Source of the DNA: Campylobacterota bacterium
GTDB taxonomy: Bacteria; Campylobacterota; Campylobacteria; Campylobacterales; Sulfurovaceae
DNA length: 5,243 bases
Assembly (NCBI GenBank): GCA_003646525.1
Contig: QMKU01000126.1
Location: forward strand, 1-5,243
Reading direction: 5' to 3'
Part shown: piece after piece, positions 1 to 5,243 of the stretch
How positions within the stretch are numbered: position 1 is the stretch's first letter
Layout: each line of letters begins with the position of its first letter
Notes under the pieces: model-generated
The model's input: the letters and a program-made list of their open reading frames with translations, nothing else
Database searches by the model: none
What the model was told of the DNA's origin: nothing
Translations under genes and position numbers: made by a program

Positions 1-2004
1 AATACTTACTTTGGGAAAACTGTTAATCTTGTTGCAAAAGCAGAACATGAACAAAAAAGTCACTTTCAAAAAATGGTAATAAATGTTGGTAATTTTTTAA
101 TCGCTCTTACCGTTGTAATGATTATTCTTATACTTATTGTTGGATATTATAGAGGTGAAACTATGAGTGAATTACTTATATTTTCCCTTGTTCTTACTAT
201 CTCTGCTATCCCTGTTGCTATGCCGGCAGTTTTGACAGTTACGATGGCAGTTGGTGCTAGAGTTTTGGCCAAAAAAGAGGCTATTGTCTCGCGTCTAACT
301 GCTATAGAAGAGTTGGCAGGGATGGATATACTTTGCTCAGACAAAACAGGAACTCTAACTAAAAATATAATGTCTCTTAGCGAATCATTTGTTATAAATG
401 GATTTGGCTCAAATGACTTATATTATTATGGAGCATTAGCCTCTAAAAAAGAGAATACTGATCCAATTGAAGAACCGATATTTGATTATATCAAAGAGCA
501 TGACCTAAATGCCAAAGTAAATTCTCAACAGCTTTTAAAGTATATTCCTTTTGATCCTATTCGCAAAAGAACTGAAGCTATTTATAAAACAGATACAAAT
601 AATCTTCATGTTATAAAAGGTGCAACTCAAATCATTCTTTCACTTTGTGATATTTCAAAAGAAGCCAGAGAAGAAGTAGAGTTAAATAACCATACTTTTG
701 CATCTAAAGGCTTCCGTTCTTTAGGTGTTGCTTTTAGATACAGCGAAGACGAGGAGTACACTTTTGTTGGACTTATACCACTTTATGACCCACCCAGAGA
801 TGATTCTAAAGAGGCGATATATGAAGCAAAAAGAAAAGGTATTGAAGTCAAGATGGTCACTGGTGATAATATTGCCGTAGCTCAATTCATCTCATCTGTA
901 CTTGATATCGGTGATGAGATTCAAAATATACGAACTCTCAAAGGTGAAAGCCATCATGAATATATATATTTATCGAAGATTTTAACCAGATCATTTGCTA
1001 AAGTATTTGAGCCTGATCTCTCCGAGGAGAGACTAAACACTATGGTTCAAGATGTTGTAAATGATGTCAAAGATCAACTTCATAATACACCACCCCCTAA
1101 TGGTAATGTAAAAAAACATGAATCAGAGATAATCGAACCTATAGAAAATGCAGATGGATTTGCCGAAGTTTTCCCAGAAGATAAATACTTCATAGTTGAT
1201 GAATTGCAAAAAGCTGGACATATAGTTGGTATGACAGGGGATGGTGTGAATGATGCACCAGCTCTTAAAAAAGCTGATTGTGGAATAGCAGTTAGTGGTG
1301 CAACTGATGCTGCTCGCGCGGCAGCAGATATAGTTCTTATGGCACCAGGACTTCGTGTGATTGTTGATGCTATAGAGCAAGCTCGTATAACTTTTGAGAG
1401 AATGAAAAGTTATACTATATTTCGTATTGCAGAAACTATTCGTATTATTGTTTTTATGACTGTAGCTATTGTGGTTTTTGAGTTTTATCCTATTACAGCA
1501 CTTATGATTATCATCTTGGCACTCTTAAATGATATACCTATTTTAGCCATTGCTTCTGATAATACTAAAGTAAGAGATAAGCCTGTAAGATGGGATATGA
1601 AAGAGATGCTAATCCTCTCATCTTGGCTTGGATTGGCAGGTGTAATATCCTCATTCTTACTATTTTGGTATGTTATGAGTGTAATGAAATTGCCATTAGA
1701 ATTTGTTCAAAGTATGTTTTTTGCAAAGCTTGTTATAGCAGGACATGGGACTATATACAATACAAGAACTGATGATTGGTTCTTCAAGAGACCTTTTCCA
1801 TCATGGGCACTTTTTAATGCTACTTTTCTTAGTAGAGTAGTTGGTACAATAATAGCAGTCTATGGTTTTAATATAATGGAGCCAATAGGTTGGGAGTGGG
1901 CTATATATATGTGGATTTATGCCTTAGTTTGGTTTTTATTTAACGATGTCGTTAAAATCGGAGTTTTGAGATTTTATCGTAATAAAATCGCTAAATACAC
2001 TTAG
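1..2004 (+). CDS. Plasma-membrane proton-efflux P-type ATPase (P3A type), 3' part of gene
   Basis: This is the C-terminal 667 residues of a P-type ATPase that couples ATP hydrolysis to H+ export across the inner membrane. The frame is open from base 1, so the gene begins outside the window; the first Met (base 73) is internal, because the preceding residues NTYFGKTVNLVAK are typical end-of-actuator-domain sequence. Numbering from base 1, M3 is about 32-50 and M4 57-84 with PVAMP at 71-75. The phosphorylation motif DKTGTLT starts at D114, followed by KGAT in the nucleotide domain, DPPR, TGDN at 287 and TGDGVND at 412. M5-M10 span about 470-652. D511 in ALLND aligns with AHA2 Asp684, the proton-binding Asp, and R481 with AHA2 Arg655, which supports H+ as substrate. 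The tail ends soon after M10, so the plant-type autoinhibitory R domain is absent. There are about 42 extra residues between TGDN and the ADGFAEVFPE motif compared with AHA2. The gene converges with the next one. Confidence 0.95.
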   Translation, partial: NTYFGKTVNLVAKAEHEQKSHFQKMVINVGNFLIALTVVMIILILIVGYYRGETMSELLIFSLVLTISAIPVAMPAVLTVTMAVGARVLAKKEAIVSRLTAIEELAGMDILCSDKTGTLTKNIMSLSESFVINGFGSNDLYYYGALASKKENTDPIEEPIFDYIKEHDLNAKVNSQQLLKYIPFDPIRKRTEAIYKTDTNNLHVIKGATQIILSLCDISKEAREEVELNNHTFASKGFRSLGVAFRYSEDEEYTFVGLIPLYDPPRDDSKEAIYEAKRKGIEVKMVTGDNIAVAQFISSVLDIGDEIQNIRTLKGESHHEYIYLSKILTRSFAKVFEPDLSEERLNTMVQDVVNDVKDQLHNTPPPNGNVKKHESEIIEPIENADGFAEVFPEDKYFIVDELQKAGHIVGMTGDGVNDAPALKKADCGIAVSGATDAARAAADIVLMAPGLRVIVDAIEQARITFERMKSYTIFRIAETIRIIVFMTVAIVVFEFYPITALMIIILALLNDIPILAIASDNTKVRDKPVRWDMKEMLILSSWLGLAGVISSFLLFWYVMSVMKLPLEFVQSMFFAKLVIAGHGTIYNTRTDDWFFKRPFPSWALFNATFLSRVVGTIIAVYGFNIMEPIGWEWAIYMWIYALVWFLFNDVVKIGVLRFYRNKIAKYT

Positions 2005-2060
2005 CAATTAGACTTTAGGGTCAGGTGTCTATCCTTAAAATAACCTTGCCCACATTTATC
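2005..2060. other. Short spacer between convergent genes, with a weak hairpin
   Basis: This 56-base gap separates the ATPase stop from the stop of the opposing secreted-protein gene. An imperfect hairpin pairs 2014-2021 (TTTAGGGT) with 2031-2039 (ATCCTTAAA), with one bulge, one G-T wobble and a 9-base loop. No T tract follows on either strand, so it is only a poor candidate for a shared bidirectional terminator. The string AGGGTCAGGTGTCTATCC resembles, from memory, short sequences found near Y1-transposase and REP elements; this resemblance is unverified. Confidence 0.25.
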
Positions 2061-2981
2061 CTATTGATAAGTTATATTGTCATGTTTTAGCCAACCGTCA
2101 ATATGATTTTGATTGGGATCCTTGTGAGTCCAGTGTATTACGCCGCCTTTACTATTCCACTCGTATTCACCAAAGAATTCTACCGTATCTCCTAAAGATA
2201 TAGATGAAATTCTTGGTGCCAAATCTATATTATGAGCCATTAAAAGAGTTTGACCTGATGCTAACTCCAAAATAAATCTTTGATGACGACTACCTTCATT
2301 GTCATCTGACAATATTCTTGTCACGCTACCACCACCATTGACTTGTATGTCACTCGTCTGATTTTCAAATGCATCAGCTAAAATATCATCATTATTAATA
2401 GGCTCAATATCAATATCCTCTTCATCAGATTCTTCTGGCACAATATCAATACATTCAGCTAAATCAAATTGACAGAGTGCTCTATCTACTGTATCTTTAT
2501 CTTTTGTTATATCAAGCAATATCTCTGTTGCTTCTTCTGCATCATCTCTGTTGGCTTTTGCAAAAGCCAAACCAACAGTAGTCTTATTGTTTAATATTTC
2601 TGCATCATCTCCTAGCGCACCATTAATGGCAGAGAGAATAAAAAGTGATTTAGTGACCTTTTGATTTTCTAAATTAATATTCCAATATTGCAAACCAACA
2701 TCATCTGGACTTCTGCGAAATAAATTCCAGTAAACTGAATTAATAAAATCTTCATTAGATGCAGAGTCAGGATATTTTTCTTGTGTTTCTGTTTGAGCAA
2801 AAAAACTAATAGCAATATTTTCTAATTCAAGACCTGATTCTATCCAATATTCCAATCCTGTAGCATCTGGAGCTCTATCAAAGGTGGCAATATAAAGTTT
2901 AGTAACTGTAGGCTCAGTTGCTATGGTGGCATTAAGTGTTATCCCTGCAAAAAGTAGCAAAAATAGTATCTTCTTAAACAT
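2061..2981 (-). CDS. Secreted DUF4214-like / DUF3465-like two-domain protein, function unknown
   Basis: This is a 306-residue exported protein. The start is the ATG at 2981, which has AAGGA six bases upstream; an in-frame TTG two codons earlier would overlap that site. Residues 1-21 form a Sec signal peptide (FKK, hydrophobic ILFLLLFAGI, cleavage probably after A18 or A21). Residues about 25-150 hold two DUF4214-like repeats with matching cores, LYIATFDRAPDATGLEYW (29-46) and VYWNLFRRSPDDVGLQYW (83-100). C170 and C177 could form a disulphide. A strongly acidic linker (about 176-199) leads into a DUF3465-like domain (about 200-306), recognised by SRHQRFILELASGQTLL, AHNIDLAPRI, GEYEW and GGVIHWTHKDP, with several histidines (233, 250, 283, 286, 293). 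DUF4214 is usually seen in exported or surface proteins, and DUF3465 is usually a small stand-alone exported protein. Neither has an established activity, so none is assigned. The gene appears monocistronic, and both domain names come from pattern recognition without a profile search. Confidence 0.85.
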   Translation of the reverse strand: MFKKILFLLLFAGITLNATIATEPTVTKLYIATFDRAPDATGLEYWIESGLELENIAISFFAQTETQEKYPDSASNEDFINSVYWNLFRRSPDDVGLQYWNINLENQKVTKSLFILSAINGALGDDAEILNNKTTVGLAFAKANRDDAEEATEILLDITKDKDTVDRALCQFDLAECIDIVPEESDEEDIDIEPINNDDILADAFENQTSDIQVNGGGSVTRILSDDNEGSRHQRFILELASGQTLLMAHNIDLAPRISSISLGDTVEFFGEYEWNSKGGVIHWTHKDPNQNHIDGWLKHDNITYQ

Positions 2982-2987
2982 TGTCAA

Positions 2988-2992
2988 TCCTT
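2988..2992 (-). promoter_or_regulatory. Ribosome binding site deciding the ATG start at 2981
   Basis: On the minus strand AAGGA lies six bases before the ATG at 2981, a normal Shine-Dalgarno spacing. The alternative in-frame TTG at 2987 directly abuts this motif and could not use it, so the ATG is preferred. Confidence 0.7.
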
Positions 2993-3011
2993 ACTTTTAA
3001 AGTATGAACAT

Positions 3012-3022
3012 ATTATATTATA
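3012..3022 (-). promoter_or_regulatory. Tandem -10 boxes of the secreted-protein gene
   Basis: The minus strand reads TATAATATAAT here, two overlapping perfect -10 hexamers (3022-3017 and 3017-3012) about 30-40 bases before the ATG. That would give a 5' leader of roughly 25 bases containing the ribosome binding site. There is no good -35 hexamer at the right spacing, so the promoter is inferred from the -10 motif and its position alone. Confidence 0.45.
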
Positions 3023-3045
3023 CTTTTACCAAATTCCACTTTTCC

Positions 3046-3061
3046 GTAGGGAAACTCCCAC
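3046..3061. repeat. Small GTAG-headed hairpin
   Basis: The plus strand reads GTAGGGAAACTCCCAC. GGGA pairs with TCCC around an AAC loop, and the stem can be extended by the outer GT/AC with one bulged A. It is short and may be chance. It is noted because its GTAG head is shared with the stronger palindromes at the right end of the window. Confidence 0.2.
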
Positions 3062-3097
3062 AAATAAATCTACTCATCTTACGCATGATTCTTACTC

Positions 3098-3121
3098 GTT
3101 CGACAGCTCCAGCTGTCGAAC
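3098..3121. repeat. Perfect 11-bp inverted repeat (REP-like palindrome) downstream of recQ
   Basis: GTTCGACAGCT and AGCTGTCGAAC are exact reverse complements separated by CC, a 24-base GC-rich palindrome in an AT-rich gap. It lies 30 bases past the recQ stop and upstream of the secreted-protein promoter. Neither strand has a T run after the stem, so it is not a classical intrinsic terminator. As RNA the stem would still be very stable and could protect the 3' end of recQ mRNA. Partly matching outer segments (ATGATT and TTCTTA on the left, TAAGAA and AATCAT on the right) suggest a larger imperfect palindrome. It could be one copy of a dispersed extragenic repeat. Confidence 0.6.
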
Positions 3122-3150
3122 TAGCAAAATAAGAAAAAATCATTGATATT

Positions 3151-4944
3151 TTATGCACCAATCTCTCCAATAAGCCGTATAAACTCTTCCCCATATCTCT
3201 CAAATTTCACCTCCCCAATCCCATGAACCTCCAGCATACCCTCTCTATTTTTAGGCATACTGATACTCAACTCTTTGAGTGTCTTATCAGAAAATACGAT
3301 ATAGGGTGGGATATTATTAGCTTGGGCTATCTCCCAACGAAGTGCCTTGAGCTTATCAAATATATTTTTATCGTATTCTGACAAATCATTGATAGCAGAT
3401 CTCTTTTTGGTAGTAGTTTTTCTGATCGCAAGTCGATCTTCTCGGAGATCTATTTTGTGTTCACCTTTGATTACCTCAACACCAAACTGAGTCAAATGAT
3501 ATACTTTAAATTCACCTATCTCTACTGCTCCCAACTCAAGCAAACGGTCTGCAATAGTCAGCCACTGTGCTTTGGAGTACTCTTCACCGATATTATAAAC
3601 AGAGAGCTCATCATGATGATTGTCAAGAATGCGCTTCTCCTTGCTCCCTCGCAGTACATCTATGACATAGTGTAGACCAAAATTCTGACGGGTACGAAAA
3701 ATAGCCGAAAGCAGTTTCCTCACTGGAGTTGTGATATCGATACGCTTGATATCTGGCTGTAGACAGTTGTCACACTTGTCATTACACTTATCCATTTTGT
3801 CATCAAAATAGGCAGCGATACTCTGATGTCGGCATATTTCTCCCTGAGAAAAACGCACCATTTTATCAAGTTTGTTGTAAGCATGCGCTTTGTAGGGTGT
3901 ATCCGCCAAGTCATCGATGAACATCTTTTGCTGGACGATATCCTGCGCAGAGAAAAGTAGTAAAGTTTCTGCCTCCAGACCGTCACGCCCTGCTCTACCG
4001 ATCTCTTGATAGAAGTTTTCCAGTGTTTTGGGGAGTGTCATATGCACAACGAAACGAATGTTACTCTTGTCTATCCCCATACCAAAGGCGATCGTCGCCA
4101 CAACAATTTGAATACGATCAGAGACGAAATCCCCATACACTCTATTTTTTTCTTGCGTGGGCATCCCAGCGTGATAGGATTTGGCATCGACTCCTTTGCC
4201 TTGGAGAAAACTTGCTATAGATTCTGTGGATTTTCGTGAAAGCGTATAGACAATCCCTGCATCACCTTTGTGCGATTTCAGAAATTCCAGTAGTTGTGCT
4301 CTACCATCTTTAATCCGATGCTCTGCCCGTATCGTTAGGTTGGAGCGAAAAAGACTCCCTCTCACACGCGCAGGATTGTCGAGACCCAACTGCTCGGCGA
4401 TATCACTCTCTACAGCATTTGTCGCCGTCGCAGTGAATGCTGCAATAGAAGTGGAGGGAAATTGCTCTTTGAGTAGAGAGAGTTGTCGGTAGTTTTCACG
4501 AAATTCATGTCCCCATTCACTTACGCAGTGTGCCTCATCAATCACAAAAAAGTTTATTTGCAAACGATGCAACATCGAAAGAAAATAGGGGTTAGTCAAT
4601 CGTTCAGGCGCGACATAGAGTAGCTTGATCTCGCCTCTCCCGAGTGCGCGTTCGATCTCGTCTGACTCTTGGTGATCTTGCATCGAGCTGAGCATTGCGG
4701 CAGCTATGCCATTGGCTTTGAGTGCCACGACCTGATCATGCATCAATGCCAACAAAGGCGATACAACAACTGTCACCCCCTCCATCATCAGAGAGGGAAG
4801 TTGATAGCAAAGTGATTTTCCACCACCTGTAGGTAGGATCATCAGTACATCACCAGATGTCAGTATCGAGTCAATCACCTCTTCCTGAAAAGGGCGAAAA
4901 GTTGTGTGTCCGAAATAGTGCTCAAGCAGTTCATGTTTTTTCAT
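3151..4944 (-). CDS. recQ: ATP-dependent DNA helicase RecQ, complete
   Basis: This 597-residue superfamily 2 helicase unwinds DNA 3' to 5' in cytoplasmic recombination and repair; E. coli RecQ has 609 residues. All helicase motifs are present: motif 0 FRPFQEEVI (16-24), Walker A TGGGKS (39-44), DEAH (136-139) with the aromatic loop CVSEWGHEFREN (140-151), TATAT motif III (171-175), motif IV IVYTLSRKS (231-239), motif V VVATIAFGMGIDKSN (281-295) and motif VI with the arginine finger, YQEIGRAGRDG (312-322). The zinc site uses C371, C387, C391 and C394. A winged-helix RQC domain follows (about 404-490), then an HRDC domain (about 525-595). The ATG at 4944 places motif 0 at the usual distance from the N-terminus. 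The nearest AGGA is 18 bases upstream, too far for a normal ribosome binding site, so initiation may be weak. The gene stands alone and is visibly richer in GC than its neighbours. Confidence 0.97.
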   Translation of the reverse strand: MKKHELLEHYFGHTTFRPFQEEVIDSILTSGDVLMILPTGGGKSLCYQLPSLMMEGVTVVVSPLLALMHDQVVALKANGIAAAMLSSMQDHQESDEIERALGRGEIKLLYVAPERLTNPYFLSMLHRLQINFFVIDEAHCVSEWGHEFRENYRQLSLLKEQFPSTSIAAFTATATNAVESDIAEQLGLDNPARVRGSLFRSNLTIRAEHRIKDGRAQLLEFLKSHKGDAGIVYTLSRKSTESIASFLQGKGVDAKSYHAGMPTQEKNRVYGDFVSDRIQIVVATIAFGMGIDKSNIRFVVHMTLPKTLENFYQEIGRAGRDGLEAETLLLFSAQDIVQQKMFIDDLADTPYKAHAYNKLDKMVRFSQGEICRHQSIAAYFDDKMDKCNDKCDNCLQPDIKRIDITTPVRKLLSAIFRTRQNFGLHYVIDVLRGSKEKRILDNHHDELSVYNIGEEYSKAQWLTIADRLLELGAVEIGEFKVYHLTQFGVEVIKGEHKIDLREDRLAIRKTTTKKRSAINDLSEYDKNIFDKLKALRWEIAQANNIPPYIVFSDKTLKELSISMPKNREGMLEVHGIGEVKFERYGEEFIRLIGEIGA

Positions 4945-4984
4945 AGTGTGATGATAGCTTTTTCCTGTTGAGAGCGTGCTATAT

Positions 4985-4999
4985 ATTTCATATTGAAAT
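4985..4999. promoter_or_regulatory. Inverted repeat in the recQ upstream region, possible operator
   Basis: ATTTCA and TGAAAT form a perfect 6-bp inverted repeat around TAT, about 40 bases before the recQ start. The adjacent minus-strand AATATATA could act as a -10 region, without a clear -35. The placement would suit an operator, but a 6-bp AT-rich palindrome can occur by chance. Confidence 0.25.
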
Positions 5000-5041
5000 G
5001 TTTTTGACTACATAAGGCTACCCCGAACAAACTCAACAGCA

Positions 5042-5125
5042 ATATCTTTTTCTCAGCTCTGGAAATATCTCGAATAGTTTTCTTGAACTTCGCCCTTTTA
5101 CTCTTCTCATTATCTCACTTGGGCA
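5042..5125 (-). pseudogene. Remnant of an IS200/IS605-type Y1 transposase (TnpA)
   Basis: The minus strand translates to CPSEIMRRVKGRSSRKLF followed by EIFPELRKRY. This matches the segment of small IS200/IS605 Y1 (HUH) transposases that normally reads SPSEIMRRIKGRSSRKLFEEFP..KKRYWG. Only about 28 codons remain. The conserved WG(R/K)HFWARGY segment expected next is missing, because the frame runs into CC and a stop at 5033-5035. The upstream part, including the HUH motif, is also missing and is replaced by the REP pair. The catalytic residues are absent, so it cannot be active. The enclosing open frame (5033-5227) is not a real gene. Confidence 0.7.
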
Positions 5126-5160
5126 TCCATCGTATTTAATAAAAGGTAGTTTACAATGTT

Positions 5161-5218
5161 GTAGGTGCGACCATGTCGCACAAATGATGATATACTCGTG
5201 TGACACGGTCACACCTAC
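5161..5218. repeat. Pair of facing REP-like palindromes with GTAG heads
   Basis: The left unit is GTAG followed by GTGCGAC-CAT-GTCGCAC (5161-5181), a perfect 7-bp stem. The right unit (5198-5218), read on the minus strand, is GTAG followed by GTGTGAC-CGT-GTCACAC, again a perfect 7-bp stem. The two units are inverted relative to each other across a 16-base AT-rich spacer and match at 18 of 21 positions. Their changed bases preserve pairing within each hairpin (C/T paired with G/A). A GTAG tetranucleotide before a short hairpin, arranged as inverted doublets, is the hallmark of REP/BIME elements, which are mobilised in trans by REP-associated Y1 transposases. The whole 58 bases could also fold as one long hairpin. 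Confidence 0.75.
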
Positions 5219-5243
5219 GAAATCCAATAAGCTTAAAGTGTAA

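Noticed and set aside
73..75. ATG as the start of the proton ATPase
   Set aside because: The same frame is open to base 1 and the upstream residues match the conserved P3A segment before M3, so this Met is internal.
1123..1380. Minus-strand open frame of 85 codons inside the ATPase
   Set aside because: It is antisense to the conserved TGDGVND region, and its Cys/Ser-rich composition is typical of a shadow frame.
3098..3121. Intrinsic terminator of recQ
   Set aside because: The stem is strong but no T run follows it on the recQ strand; the T-rich stretch lies before the stem.
3018..3203. Small minus-strand frame of 61 codons overlapping the recQ 3' end
   Set aside because: It overlaps recQ in another frame and then reads through the palindrome and promoter region. 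It has no recognisable domain and no ribosome binding site that I can support.
3457..4492. Plus-strand open frames at 3457-3675, 4006-4239, 4023-4220 and 4268-4492, and the minus-strand frame at 3720-3986
   Set aside because: All lie within recQ, whose frame is fully conserved over its helicase motifs, and none shows domain-like sequence.
5161..5218. Possible CRISPR repeats
   Set aside because: There are only two units, in inverted orientation with a 16-base gap, no further copies and no cas genes; REP structure explains them better.
5033..5227. A 64-residue minus-strand protein-coding gene
   Set aside because: Its N-terminal half is just translated REP palindromes and its C-terminal half is a transposase fragment without catalytic residues, so it is a chance frame over debris.

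Overview
The window looks like chromosomal DNA from a low-GC, Gram-negative bacterium. Three things point that way: an AT-rich P3A-type proton ATPase, a secreted protein with a Sec signal peptide, and a RecQ whose wording (aromatic loop CVSEWGHEFREN, zinc cluster CNDKCDNC) I associate from memory with Campylobacterota of the Sulfurimonas/Sulfurovum kind. That placement is an inference and not a search result.

Layout. Positions 1-2004 (+) hold the C-terminal 667 residues of a P-type H+-ATPase; its start lies left of the window. It converges with a minus-strand gene at 2061-2981 for a secreted two-domain protein (DUF4214-like repeats, an acidic linker, then a DUF3465-like domain). Only 56 bases separate the two stop codons. 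Upstream of the secreted-protein gene, 2982-3150 carries its ribosome binding site, tandem -10 boxes and a perfect 11-bp palindrome. Positions 3151-4944 (-) encode a complete RecQ DNA helicase, clearly richer in GC than its neighbours. The last 300 bases (4945-5243) hold the recQ upstream region, a decayed fragment of an IS200/IS605-type Y1 transposase, and two facing REP-like palindromes, each headed by GTAG.

The genes do not form an obvious pathway: a membrane proton pump, a secreted protein of unknown function and a DNA repair helicase, each apparently its own transcription unit. The parts most worth a second look are the DUF4214-DUF3465 fusion and the REP pair beside the transposase remnant. 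I see no tRNA, rRNA, CRISPR array, phage gene or defence system, and no convincing evidence of a new multi-gene system.
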